This document shows positions 20,087 through 32,700 of a stretch of 64,000 nucleotides of DNA, piece after piece. The DNA comes from Liolophura sinensis (taxonomy: Eukaryota > Mollusca > Polyplacophora > Chitonida > Chitonidae): positions 36,313,608 through 36,377,607 of the forward strand of contig NC_088300.1 in NCBI RefSeq assembly GCF_032854445.1. The letters run 5' to 3'. The position numbers and the translations under genes are program-made. A model generated the notes under the pieces. That model ran no database searches and was not told where the DNA came from. It saw only the letters and a program-made list of their open reading frames with translations. How positions within the stretch are numbered: position 1 is the first letter of the stretch; the number at the start of each line of letters is the position of its first letter.

Positions 20087-23000
20087 ATGCCTCACCCTTG
20101 GTAAGTTGTAGTTGAATGAGTAACAAATAAGATGCAAGTTCCCTACTAGGATTTACGATAAAAGTTTCTGGAATTTCATTGCTAATAGAGAAAACAAAAA
20201 CAGAAATGTAACATGAGATACGCATTAATCTAACGAAGATGGTGTTAAAGGCTTACGTTGAGGTGCACAGCACGCATACTAGCACTGAAGCAGAGATAAG
20301 AGGCAAAGGGGCATTTGTTAGACTCCGCGTGTTCTCACTGTTTTTATAAATCATAAATATATATTTCTGCATCCTGTCTCATTGTAAATAATGGAGGCAA
20401 TCCTGTATCTTTCATTCAGGCAAAAGGCTTTGCCTTGTGTACCTGGTGCGATGCGATGCATAAATATTAAACAATATCTGATTCATCCGCATAGAATACA
20501 AAAACAGGACTGCATAAATGTAATGCGGTATTTCTATCACACATTATAGTTATCAAAAGATATACATGTTTTACAGGAGTGTTGGTCTGCGTCTTACGTG
20601 TCTGGTTGCCTTGGTAATCTCTGGTTGCTATGGGGCAATGTCGGAGCCGTCCTTTGAGACACTGGATACATTATTTGATGTAGAGGATAGGGTAAACATA
20701 AGATTTCTCAGAGGTAATGTCAGCGTGTTCTTCCTTTTGCAGCATGATGTTCTATTGTAAGTACACATGCATTCAACGATTTAGGCCAATAAACTTCCAG
20801 TTTAAATCTATTAGTTACTACCTACGTTATTGGTTTTGTTTTAACATTTTTCTTGGTTTCGTCCTGGGTGAAAAACAGTTTTCACCCGGGAAAAAACAAT
20901 TTTCCCCTGGCGACAAAGGGCACTGTAACTACATGCATATTAATTAACAGCTTGGATATGAAAATATATGATATTTGGTCTTACAACACTTACCTGATCA
21001 TCTTTCCCTTCATCTTTTCGACTCCTTCACAGTTTCAATCCTGATGATAACATTTATCAGTTCAGTGAAACTCTTTTCACCCATGAGATAACTGTTTCGA
21101 CACAGATTAAAATTATTTTCACCCATGTGAAAAGCAAAGAAAAAATCTCGCACCTTAAGACTTAGATGTTGTGTGTCGTACTTTAGTCCTTGTTGATCAC
21201 AAAATACAATTAACAGAAAACTTTTTTTCCTGATGTTTTAATTTTGCATTGTGCGTGACAAGCTGAGATGCATACCATGTGGCGTGCAGAGTAATGTCCC
21301 TTTGTCCCTATTCTCACTGCCAACAGGCTGAATGCCGTCATAAAACATATTCTATTTTGCCAAGTGTATAGCATTTATGAAATGTTTATTGAATGTCGCA
21401 GTTGTAAAAGAGGCATTTTTCATTCCCATTGTTTCAGATCCTGTGCCTTTACACAGGAAGGATCTTGGAGCTGATTCCATCTCTTACTGGCAGTTTACCG
21501 TAAACGACAACGAATACATCATCATATCTGCGTCCCCAAATACAGGTAACAACAGAACAAACAGTGAACTAATTCATGGAAGACGGATGAGGCAAATCTC
21601 CAGTAGAATTTTAGTCTCGCGTTTTTGTGCTCTCGAGTCCTGCTTAATACCGCAATTTACACCCTTACTGATATATTTGTTGTTGTTTAGAGAAAACTAT
21701 GGGCCTTTGGCAAGTTACTGACGAATTTCCCCTCTTGTGACGTACAGGTATGCACACCACATTAGTAAGTGGCCCTCCGCGAATTTAAGACTGCAGAAAC
21801 GGCCACACATGACACCCTTTACTGTCACTACGAACCGTCAAAAGAACTGAATGCAAAGGAATCTACAAATACGGGGCCCAGTACGGGGCTTGAACCCGCA
21901 GGCCTGTATCGTGTATCACCGGCATTGAAGGACAAGTACCTCTTACCCCAGACCACGGCCCGTGCCCTAACTGGCCCATTAAATTTATTTATTTATTTAT
22001 TTATTTGATTGGTGTTTTACGCCGTACTCAAGAATATTTCACTTATACGACGGCGGCCAGCATTATGGTGGGTGGAAACCGGGCACAGCCCGGGGGAAAC
22101 CCACGACCATCCGCAGGTTTCTGATAGTCCCCCGCCCCATTAAAGGAGCTAATCTTGCCAAATTTTAATGTAATCAGAATGTTTTTCTAATCACGATTAC
22201 AGAAAGGGCCCGGGATTGGTACTTTTTTCAAGTTTTTCAGCTACCTGTAGCTTATATTAGCAGGTGCAACCAGTGAAATCTATCTTTTGACCTGGAAAAT
22301 TCATTTGAAATTTATTATGGATTTCGTTCATGACATCATTTCCTTTTGTTGTTTTTTTCTGCAGTGTGCTAGGAATAAATCTAGTGTCTTTTGGCATTGA
22401 CGAATGTTATATAGCAATGTTAAAGTCTATTTTGCTTAACTTTCTGAATGTTTGTATCTGTGTCATTTGCTATCAGTTTTTCTTTACATTTTCAAATAAT
22501 TTTTTGGGCGACTTTTGCTTTTCAAAATAAGAGCAGTAAACTCCCAAAGAGTTGTTTTCGATCAAAGGCCTCCATAGTTTCAAGTTTCTGTAGTATACAA
22601 ATAAATCGATACACCAGATTTGTCAGGTACCTGTTAAAAATTGGTATGGTCTGCACCAACCATAAGCCCATAATGAATACGGTATTAAATAAACTGTATC
22701 CTCTACTCTTCCTTTTTTATATTAATTTCCACAGGAGACTACAAATTGGTGTTTCAAGGTCCTTTACCCAGTATGACTGAGCTACTTGATCAGTCAGCTT
22801 GGGTGCGTGCGCAGAAATGTAGCAGATACTTCATGCTATCTCCTGACGTGACATTAGTGTGTGAAGATGAAAACAAGGAAGTCATTGCAACGACCAAGGA
22901 TCACTACCTAGATTACAAGGTATATTCGCACGAGTACAAAAACGTGCTGGTTATATCTTGATTGCTGAAAAGGTGTTAGTTGTATAGTTGGAATATAATA

Positions 23001-24891
23001 TAAGAGTTAAACAATAGAGAGTAAAACCAGAGCAGTGACGACAGTGTGATAATTGGAAAATGGTCAACAGTAACCGGTGTAATCTGGCCTTTTATAAGGG
23101 TAACTCAGTTAGTGTTCTATTCTAATTGATGATGTAAATGCTTGAACTACACATTATATCCCCCGAGCACTATTGCTTAAGTGGAATAAGGTAAAAAAAA
23201 TACAGCGATGTTGATTGTAATTTATTAGGCGTCTCTGATGTACAATTACTCAAAACGCTGTATTGTCGTCACATTTAACATGCGATAACATTAAAACAAT
23301 GCAAAAGTACCAGACATGCCAGTCTTAACCTGATTAAGTATGGTACGCATCATAATTATTGGAAATTATAATTATTTAGTTTATCATTTAAAACCAGCTT
23401 CTTTGTACCATTTTTGGTGGTGTGGGTTAGGGTGGGGTGGGATGTGTTGGGGTACGAGTTAATTGGTTCCAGTGAGCTCATTCATGTTGCCTAAATTTTT
23501 GCCTTCTAAGTTTTATTGCCACTCAGAGCTTTCCAGGGCTGACACGCATAATGACTTCTTCCAGAAAACGCCCTAGTTCTCCACGCTGCAATGAATTACA
23601 TGTAGCATGTGAGAACCTAGCGTCTGCTCTGTCGTTGTCTTAATTCAGGGTTCCGCTGTAAAAACATATAAATGCAATCGTTCTGCTTCGATTTCAGTCA
23701 ATGAATTCTCAAGACCCTACGCTACGGTACCGCTTTACTGAGGAACATTTCAAAAAGCTTGAAACTGACTGGGCAGACCGGGTTCGAGACATTGAAGAAG
23801 ACGGTATCTGGAATGGCCTGAGCGTGATACCGGCCGAGATGATACCACATGTCGACCAGGAGGAGTTACAAGGGGGACAACCCTTCATCCTTCGCCGTGG
23901 TCAGACCGTCAAAATAGCATTCACTGGAAGAGAGGAGATCAGATTTCACAGTCTTGATCACGCGGAACAACAGCTTTGTAACATATTTAACGTTTGTACA
24001 AGAGACAGGGAAGGACTTGTAAAGACGAGCTTAGCCCAGAAAACTTCCTACGGAGTCTCGTACATTGCACTCACCGTTCCGGTGTCGCTGCGAGGAGAAA
24101 ACATCCGCTTTAATGTTCACGTGAGGACGGATCTGGGTCTGGTGATCAAGCCCTTTATTATAGACCTCAGCAGGCGGTCTAAGAGGGCCACGTACAGCGA
24201 CTGGACGGAAATTAGTATTGGTAATGAGGAGCTTTTCCCGGACTATCGTCAGTTTGATATTGACGGATGTTCCGTTGGTTGCGGGGCTGTAGCTTGGTCA
24301 ATGATATTCGGCTACTTGGACAGGCGGTCTCATTTGCAAGAAAGCATATACGGAAACGGAAGCCAAGGTCTTTTCCGTTGTGACATAGACGGTACCTCCG
24401 GAGACAACAACTGCACGGCGCCAGCAAACAACAACAACGCTTTGGAACGGTACATGTATGTGCTGCGAGGCGTGCTTAAAACTTTCTGCCTGTTTGGCGA
24501 GGGAGCAACCACACAGGGTAACATGGATAACATCGAAGGCTTTTTCATTGATAGACAAACAACGGGCGCTCCTCGTATCACGTCTCACAAGCGGTTAGTG
24601 CTGAGCTTCCTTGGGGCTTACAGTTCTGACATCAGGGACACGGGTTTAGCAGCACTGAGGGCTGGTTGGCCAATTATTCCCGGCATTAAACTTAGTGGGC
24701 TCTTCTCTCAGCACTACCCCGTTGCCACCAAGTACAGATCCAGGGTAAAAACGTACAAGAAATGTTTCCTATGGATTTGCAGCGACAAGAGAACAACCGA
24801 ATACGAGATGTACCTTCATATGGGTTTCGGAGGCATTCAAAATGGTTGGAGAGCTGGGAAAATGTTTTTTGTTACGTATGCTAAATACTAG
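20087..24891 (+). CDS. P1: secreted papain-like (C10/C39-like) cysteine peptidase zymogen, 5 exons, 545 aa
   Basis: Exons: 20087-20100 (proposed), 20577-20713, 21438-21545, 22735-22919 and 23698-24891; 1638 nt with consistent phases (2,1,1,0). Exon 1 (ATGCCTCACCCTTG|GTAAGT) is placed by analogy with P2 and P4, whose second exons also start at an acceptor followed by G. An in-frame ATG at 20566 overlaps that acceptor and is the alternative start. The protein has a signal peptide (LRLTCLVALVISG core), the conserved SFETLDTLFDVEDR, a propeptide-like region, RSKR at residues 308-311, GCSVGCGAVAW with the likely nucleophile Cys343, SQHYPVATKYRSR with the likely catalytic His487, and YLHMGFGGIQNGW near the end. 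The Cys and His motifs resemble C10 and C39 peptidases; this is motif-level evidence only. P1 is the most diverged member: it has GCGAVAW where the others have GCGPVAW, and HMGFGG where the others have HMGWG. AATAAA follows at 25090. Confidence 0.8.
21745..21983 (-). repeat. SINE-C, a third tRNA-derived element, in P1 intron 3
   Basis: Read on the minus strand it begins GGCCAGTTAGGGCACGGGCC and has CAGGCCTGCGGGTTCAAGCC (B-box-like), followed by an unrelated body. A SINE-A is inserted next to its head end. Confidence 0.6.
21984..22135 (-). repeat. 5'-truncated SINE-A in P1 intron 3
   Basis: Tail TTTATTTATTTATTTGATTG then the standard body to CCACGACCATCCGCAGGTTT, where it stops; the tRNA head is missing. 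Flanking CCCATTAAA at 21975-21983 and 22136-22144 is a 9-bp target-site duplication. Confidence 0.82.
23010..23330 (+). repeat. R3 dispersed repeat, longest copy, in P1 intron 4
   Basis: About 320 bp from GAGAGTAAAACCAGAGCAGT to GATAACATTAAAACAATGCA. Copies or pieces occur at 12909, 16588, 35717, 36990 and 43692, all in the same orientation. It lacks a tRNA-like head and an open frame. Confidence 0.65.
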
Positions 24892-25089
24892 CCCGCCTTT
24901 CGATACTTTTTTTTACTGCTAAGCGCAGCATGTACAACTCACTGCAGCAAACTGCATGTACTTTAAATTACTGATTCCTCCACATTCACCACATTACTTT
25001 TCTACTTTTCCATCTATGTAGTTTGTTGGCATTAAACATCACATACTTATGTTCAAAAGAAAAGTTAACCATTTACAAATGTATACGTA

Positions 25090-25095
25090 AATAAA
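25090..25095 (+). other. Polyadenylation signal candidate of P1
   Basis: AATAAA within AAATAAATAAAT, about 200 nt after the P1 stop, is the first canonical hexamer downstream. Confidence 0.45.
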
Positions 25096-25404
25096 TAAAT
25101 ATGCATGCAATATAATCTGACAATTTAGTTGGTCATAAGATCTTGTCATTGTTTATACTTGCTCAGAAAGGCTTTCTCTGGGAGCTTTGAATATCTCAAA
25201 ATAATCTCCTGGGAAATGTTTCCTTTCTAAATCAGTTTAGCATCTGTAAAGGCAAGTGAGAGTGTTCCGAACAAAGAAAAGACGAACTAAAACCGCCCAG
25301 TATAAGTCAGTGCTTTGTTTTCATCTTTATCTGACATATTGGTGTAAAGCAAAAAAAAATTTGTTGCTTGATCCTAGCTTTTGAGCCCTAAACGGGCATT
25401 CCGT

Positions 25405-25595
25405 TCCTTTTTAAATTATTCTTATTGCTGTTTCACGTCGCTCTCAAAAACTTTTCACTTGTACGACGGAGGACAGGTTAATGGTTGAGGTACGTGGAAA
25501 ACCTGTTGACTTACAGCCGTAGTCGAACAACCCACCGCTGGATTCGAACTCGTGGCACCAATTGTCGGGAACCCCACTCCAACTGGTCCTCCCAT
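25405..25595 (-). repeat. tRNA-derived SINE related to SINE-A, diverged
   Basis: TTCACGTCGCTCTCAAAAAC, TTTTCACTTGTACGACGGAG and a B-box complement (CTGGATTCGAACTCGTGG) in the order expected for a minus-strand element. Confidence 0.6.
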
Positions 25596-26871
25596 TTTAT
25601 GTTCAGAATAAAACCCGGATTGAGGTCAACACTTCAGAGGCTCGATTTCACCGGTTACGTGATATCATTTACTATATATATCACACTGCTGTCGCTGCTC
25701 TACATGGCTTTACTCTAGTTTTATCTGCATAGAGTTCGTTTAGAATTTGTCCTACGAAATACTGAAAGATATAGGTCACGCAAGTGGTTCATATTTATTC
25801 TCTTTCATGAACTGTTCGTTTATTAGTATATTCACCAAATGTACAACCAGACTGATATAGCATTCAGTATACATGCAACATTCAGTTGTACGTTGTATAA
25901 CAACATTTCACTAATGGGATAGCAAGATCAATGGTAAAGAGTCCTTTATCCTGAAGGTCGTCTATGTCATGGAAAATAAGATGTATACATTCGTTGTAAT
26001 TCTTTATCTTCTGCTATACACAAAAGATTTCCTGAAATCTAAACCACATCTGTAAGAATTTAAGCTAAGTACATTATTCTCAGAACTCCGTATTTTCAAG
26101 CATTTACTGTTTTATGAATAGATTTTTGACTCACTTGTTCAAAAATATGAAAGTCACGTTCTCTTTTTGATAGTATGATTTTTGAGAACGGTCTTTTTAT
26201 TAATGAGAATTAATAAATCCTCGCTTTAAAATTATAAATGATGTTTCTGAATAACTGAATTAAATATTGTTCAAAAGATGTAAAGGTGTCAATATCTAAA
26301 CGAATACAACGAGCCAGGGTCATTTCCAAGAAACATTGTGCTCAAAAGTTTCTGTGTAAACACTGTCCCTGTTGTAGACATGCCCTGACTAAAGAAATGC
26401 GCGTACGAAGATTAAAGTAAAAGAAAACATCACACAGACACCTGAAAACTATGTGTACAAATACTTCGATTTATTTTTCAGATTTTTTTTCTAAAGTGTT
26501 GAAAGACATTCAGATATTTCAATACAATGGTGGGCTTTATGAGCAATTCTAACGGTTTCTAGGAACTTTTCTCACTCTTTTTTCTGTAGGTAATGAAAGA
26601 ACTGAAAGTAATTTCATTTCGTAAATTTTGCCTAGTCACCTACAGCAGCAGACGTTACGTATTCCTTCCTGGGTGATCTCCCTAGCAACATTGTTCCCTG
26701 GCTAAAGCATCCACTTGTAGCGCATGGCACACAAATGTGTTACTTCTTAGAACAGTGTTACTCGGTATAAGCTAAACCTTTTAAATTAATGTCAATAATG
26801 TAATGTTTCCTGCGCGATTTGCCCTTACTTAACTTACCCTGATCTAGCACTAATCAAAAATACATGGTCAA

Positions 26872-27060
26872 TTTATTTTTTAATTTAATTTTGCCGTAGT
26901 CAAGAATTCACGGCCATCCTCAGGTTGCTGGTAGACCTTCCCACGAACGGCAGTGGAGAAATCCAATATGAGCTGAACTTAAACTCACAGCGACCGCATT
27001 GGTGAGAGGCTTTTGGGTCATTGTGCCATGCTGGCACAATAACCAACTCGACGATGTTTT
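26872..27060 (-). repeat. SINE-A copy with internal deletion
   Basis: GCCGTAGTCAAGAAT joins directly to CACGGCCATCCTCAGGTTGC. It then continues through CAGCGACCGCATTGGTGAGA to GCTGGCACAATAACCAACTC near the head. About 60 bases of the body are missing. Confidence 0.7.
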
Positions 27061-28279
27061 CAAAAAATTTCCATTACCGAAGAAAATGATTTCAAAACAT
27101 CAAATTTTAGGGTGGTCTGGAGGTAACCATAGGGTAATAGTGACGTCACATCCATATTTTTTTGCTTGAAATAGTTCGTTCCAAGGTTCATTCGGCGAAT
27201 GCATTCACGGATCTATATGTATATTCAGTTTGAATCAACCTATGTGTGTTTCAGTAACAAAAACCTGATGTGATGTCACTGGTTCCAATATGATCACATA
27301 AGGCCACCGTGGAATCCAAAGAATCCGAGGTTCAAAAAATGAATTGAAAAATGAATTGAACTATTTTTTGAGAGTGTTAATGGCCTTTCATCTGACACAT
27401 ATTTCACGTTAGTGTTTTATTCACATTCAACAGTCTTACCTGAACTACATGTAGATTTCAGTGTATACAAATGTTAACACTGTAGAATAGAAGGTACAAG
27501 TAAATGTAACACCAACGCGAAGACGTACATTTATATAAGCCAAGCGTTTCGATCTCTGAAAGCAATGTCAATGTGTTATTTGGACTACATACATCTGTTT
27601 TACACAACATTAATGGAGCACAGCGTAACAACATGCCTGAATAAAGTAACGAGTACACAAATATGATTTATAGCAAATTTACCTGCAGTGTCCTTGACCA
27701 GATAGCAAAAACAAAAAAATTGCTGGTCAGATCGCCTATTTGTCCACCCATCCGTAACGAGGAGTATGTAATATATGCCACTCGCTACCTTGTATTTCAT
27801 TCATGTCACTACAACCGTTACAACATGAAACTATCTCGTTTACTATTCTCACCAACCTTGTGGTCATGGTAAGCAGTGCTAAGGCATGCATATAGCAGAC
27901 TTTCAAGTGTAAACATACTTTACCTTGTATATACTGACACAAATTTCTCAAGGCTTAAGTTTGCGGATGGTATTCTGACAATAATTATCGGAGTTTGCCA
28001 CCTGTTACGACTGAAAAAGGAAAAGTATTAGAATGATCGAGGAAAGGACATTACAGAAGGAATCAGTAGATGTGAGATGTGATGGCAGTCTTCGATAGCA
28101 ATTTAGATCTATCTACGGGCATTCTGCTCGCCAACGTTTCTGTTGGAGGTTGAAATCGCTCTCAGCATTATTTTGGCTGTAGTATGGAGGTATGTGGTCG
28201 AAGGAAGCCAGTCACTTATGCCCAACATATTTATACATTCGTATCAAAGCTCTTCCTCTGGGATGTTTGCACATACCCA

Positions 28280-28445
28280 AATTTATATATTTATTTATTT
28301 GATTGGTGTTCCCCGGCGTACTCACTCACAGCAGTATGGTAGGAGCAAATCGGATAGAGCCCACGTTAAACCCAGGGCTATCTGCAGGTTACTGGCAGAC
28401 CTTCCCACTGCAGAGGAAGCCAGAACGAGACAGCATTGACTCAGT
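28280..28445 (-). repeat. SINE-A copy, truncated and diverged
   Basis: ATTTATTTATTTGATTGGTG, GGCGTACTCA, GGCAGACCTTCCCACT and GAGGAAGCCAG follow the SINE-A order; the tRNA head is missing. Confidence 0.65.
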
Positions 28446-28654
28446 CGCATATTCCCCTTTAAAATCAGTTTAACATACATCTGTAGAGCAAAGTGGGGGT
28501 GTTGTGAATAAAGAGGAGGCGACCTAAATCCCTCTCTCATAAATTGGTGCTTCTTTTTGAAAACATTTGCTGAAAAGTGGGAAAAACAAGTGTTATTGAC
28601 TTTGTTAGATTCTGCTTTTGGGTCACAGGTTGAAGTTAGTTCGCCTTTATACTG

Positions 28655-28800
28655 TTTTCATTCGTACTTAACGTCGCACTCAAGACATCTTCCACTTGTA
28701 TGACCGAGTGAGAGCTGGATTTTAACACGCGATCTCACCGGTCAAGGACCGCACAGAAAGTCGCAGTTTGCCAGAGCGCTATCCATCTGAGCCTCCCCAC
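28655..28800 (-). repeat. tRNA-derived SINE, same type as 25405
   Basis: CGTACTTAACGTCGCACTCA and CTTCCACTTGTATGACC are followed by a head whose reverse complement starts TGGGGAGGCTCAGATGGATA / GCGCTCTGGCA, an A-box-like tRNA start. Confidence 0.6.
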
Positions 28801-29114
28801 TTTGTACTTAGTTATGCTATTTTGACGTAACTTCATTATTTGTCGTCATTCTTGGCAGATTAACCATTGATGTGAGTAGGTTTGCTCTTACTGGGAGAGG
28901 TTAGTTTACTGTAAGATTCACTTTTGTTTCAAATCTCCATTTCATTTCCTTCGTACAGTCATTGATAACCTTTGATAACCAAAAATATCCATTCTAGCGA
29001 GGGAAGAGCCTGGGCTACAAACGGACCAAGCTTATAGATGTGTACCTTTTTTGAGAATTTAAAATGCTAACTGTTTCCAGTCATTTTGATATAGATATAT
29101 AAAGGCTTCAAACT

Positions 29115-29165
29115 GTGATAGTATGGCGTAAAACATCAATCAAATAAATAAGTAAATAAAAAGAT
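29115..29165 (+). repeat. SINE-A tail fragment
   Basis: GGCGTAAAACATCAATCAAA followed by TAAATAAGTAAATAAA is the 3' end of SINE-A in + orientation. Confidence 0.6.
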
Positions 29166-29591
29166 AAATCAAACTCAGTTTATTATTGATAGGTTGTGGG
29201 ACGCTTTTCCCTTTCTGTTGAGAAATCTGCTGTCATGCCTAAAACATCTCGTGCTTTGTGTTTAAAGCGTCGAGTTCCGTTTACATTATACTCATATCAA
29301 ATGATGCATATATCGATATAATTAGCATATGAAATGAGTGCCCCTCTCAGGACGACGCCCGGTCCCACGCAGGTTGCTGTTTCACTTGTCTTGTTTGTGT
29401 TTTCACTCATTCGTATCCCGACTCTGAATGGCTCCCGCTCCCGACCAATCGTTCACTCCAATGTTTCTTTTCATTAGACATCCAAAGGCAAACACGGTTT
29501 AAAGACACTAAACAGTTCTGAGAAGAAAGAGCTCATTTCAGTTCTGGCGAAAGTTCGGATCCGGAATCTCACAGTGGATGAGTTCTTTTGT

Positions 29592-29629
29592 CCAATTCCA
29601 ATCATCACTATTCATCTAAGGCTATATAA
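29592..29629 (+). promoter_or_regulatory. Core promoter of P2: two CCAAT motifs and a TATA box
   Basis: CCAAT occurs at 29592-29596 and 29598-29602, and TATATAA at 29623-29629. The proposed P2 start codon is at 29703, leaving a 5' UTR of roughly 45-50 nt if transcription starts about 30 bases after the TATA box. Confidence 0.55.
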
Positions 29630-29702
29630 CGTGATCCACAAACACCTATACTCAAATGCAAGTTCATTTCTACAACGGTTCGTGAAGCACATACACCACA
29701 GC

Positions 29703-32700
29703 ATGTTTGGGTAAGTACTAATAGTACCTCAGTGTTAATAAGTTTGAAATTTGCAAGCTACAAGTATGTGTCAAATATTTTATGTGTTTGCTTAATTTCC
29801 GAGGCTCTTGTCCAAACTGTTTGAATGTTGACTGCAAAATTTACAAATTTAATGCGTAAAATAGTTGAAAACAACAATATAATTCCTTGTAAACTGAATC
29901 TCACACTCCTGAAATTCAAAGGTCAAATCACGTTAATACACTTCCAAAATGTAACTTTACGAAATTTACTTTAATCTTATCATAAAATCTGTTTCTTCTA
30001 CCCATGTTGAGATGTTACATTCACGTTAAATTCACATTTATATGATGTTTGGTAATGAAGAATCTTTCGAGAGCAACCGATCGTATATTGAATGAATCGA
30101 ACATGAAATTCGTAAACTACACAAAATAATAATTTACGGTAATATTTCTGCAGTAATCACTCTAATATTTCCATGGTATAAACGCTTTTGAAAAATTTTC
30201 AATTTTCTTTCAAACGTAAATCGTAGCATTATTGACTGTAAATTTATTTGTAATAATTGTAATATTTGTAAATTTACATCTACTAAATTAAGAAAACCTG
30301 TAAATTTACGCATGCAAGTATCTGCTTATTTACAAAATCCCTATTGTAAATGAGCGTATAAAATTGAAATATAAACATAGTAAAAATTGCTCACCCACAG
30401 TTGCAATATTTTGGATATATATAAACAGTGAATAAACTTTAAAGAAAACCAGACTTTTTTAAATTTATAAAAACATTTTACAATATACAGTACGCTCTCA
30501 TTGGACGTGGGGCCATGGTAACAAAAAGTCATCAATGAAGACCACTTATTTTCCAAGTGCACACGTTATGACGTCATATGTGAAAACTTCGCCATTGTTT
30601 AGTTTCCTCCGTCCAAACTGACCCCGATCGAATTCTTGAGTACGGCTTTAAACAAGTATCAAATAAATAAATCCATAGAGCAAAGGCGATGAAAACAGAT
30701 ATTCTAATAAAAACAAAGTAACATATGCTTGAACCAGGAGATATGTATTGCAGAAACTTGGAGTATGGCATGAAGTGTTGGAAAGAACAGCAACATATAC
30801 AGTTGGTATTCATACATGACAATCTGTTTTTCAGCGTAACTTATAGCGTAACTCAACATAGCCCGTACTGATCCGCCCTCCGTTAGTCGGTTTTCTTCAC
30901 TTACGGCGATCTTGTATTTCAGGAGTTCGGGTTTGTTGTACGTGTGCATGGTTGCCTTGGTAACGAGCAGTGGTACTAGAGCGGAACCAGCGCCGTCCTT
31001 TGAAACCATAGATAACCTGTTCGATGTAGAGGACCGCGTCAAAGTTCATTCTATTAAAGGTAAACTATCTAAAAGTGTATTTCTGGCACTTGTGAATGCT
31101 TGTTTTATATACCAGGATGTAAGGTTAAATAGTTTGTATGGTTCCCAAAGGCCGCTATTATACAGCATTTGTAAGGAAAACTTTTGTCAAGTGCCCATAA
31201 ATAATGTGCTTTTTGTAAGGGACTACGAAGTGACATTTCAATTCACACTGACCAATAGAGGAGACAACAACATTCGATGTTAAACGTGCAAAGGCGTGCT
31301 TAAATTAGCACCATAATGACTTCAAGAGTTAGTACACTGTATACGGTGCATAAACGCATGATCTGGGCGAAACGCAAGGGTATGCACATTTTTACTGGGG
31401 CCAGCATCAGATATGTAGTTTTCACTGCTTTCAAATGCTTTTCACTTGCATAAAGTACCAGAAAGCAGTGAGTGTTTAAAAAGGGTAAGCTCCGTGTTAA
31501 AAAAAGGAACGCCCATGCTGTGGGCGAATAGTGCAAGTTTCGTGGTTACCCTTAAAGCCTATTTCTTCTAAAAAGGACACCTGGTCTGCTCACTTTAGCG
31601 GGTATCTATAAAATTTTAGCAGGAATACTGAGTTTCTTGAGTTTCTCACATCGTTAGACCATCCAATGAACAACACTCTCATCTTTACTTTTCCAAAAGG
31701 CTGGTAAAGAAATGTAATATTCTACTTTCAACACTACTAATATCTGTCCCAAATCTTAGAAGGATTAGAGTAAGTGTTTAAGCAGACACAGCTGTGACAT
31801 AATTACATTTAATTGCCCTGGCAACACATCTATATTTCTCTTGACATATTTATCAACATTAGTTAATCACTTATGAGTGCGGCGTAAAATAAATAAGTAA
31901 ATAAATAAATAAACTGAAAGTTTTTTGTATATGTGATTTATCCGTGTGTTTTTTTTTTTGTATTTTTTTTGTATTGGACATGTAAGATATTGAAGTTGTA
32001 ATGGATTCTCCTCGAGAAGTATAATATATAATATTTGGGTCGCACTATGATAAGAAGACTAAATGTTGTTTAACCTATGGCTGATCCAGCCATTACGACT
32101 TTATAATGGTCACAGTTTGATGAAGGTGGGCACTGACATCGTAACATGATATATATATTACCAGGATTTGATGATGACAACTTTGACTTAACTCAAAGCC
32201 TGCCAGTGGGGACAAGAGGGTTAAAGAGTTAATTCATCAGAAATCAGAATCAGAATGTGACGACACATTAAACTTCAAGAATAAAACCAAACTCCCTTGA
32301 CTAGCGCTGAACTCACTACAGAAATTCCATGAGATGTCGCAGGATAATACTAAATTCTGTCAAAATCAAATCAAAAGCAAAAAAAAACATACCTTACTTT
32401 AATATCATTTTTAATCTTATGTTCCTGATTTTTGTTTCCAGATCCTGTCCCAGTGTATAGGAAAGATCTTGAGGATGACTACGTGGCTTATTGGCAGTTT
32501 ACAGTGAATGGTGACGAGCAGCTTATTGTCTCGGCTGGCCCTCACACAGGTAACTACTAAAAGATACTATTCGCGCATTCTGATTTTCACAACAGATACA
32601 TGCGCCACGATAAGTTCCTTAGAAGGGGATTTTCATTACATTTGGTGACCCATTATGGCGAAACCAGTGATAAATCCCAGAGACTTGATTTTATGGTTGG

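Larger units (their letters stand above)
25100..29590. other. Intergenic region between P1 and P2, no gene seen
   Basis: The region holds four SINE-like copies and one SINE-A tail, each listed separately. The remaining AT-rich sequence gives only short open frames with no match to the S or P families. Confidence 0.5.

Noticed and set aside
20566-20760. P1 start at the ATG at 20566
   Set aside because: This ATG overlaps the splice acceptor TTTTACAG. P2 and P4 have no ATG at the equivalent place and use an upstream exon, so I prefer 20087; it stays as the alternative.
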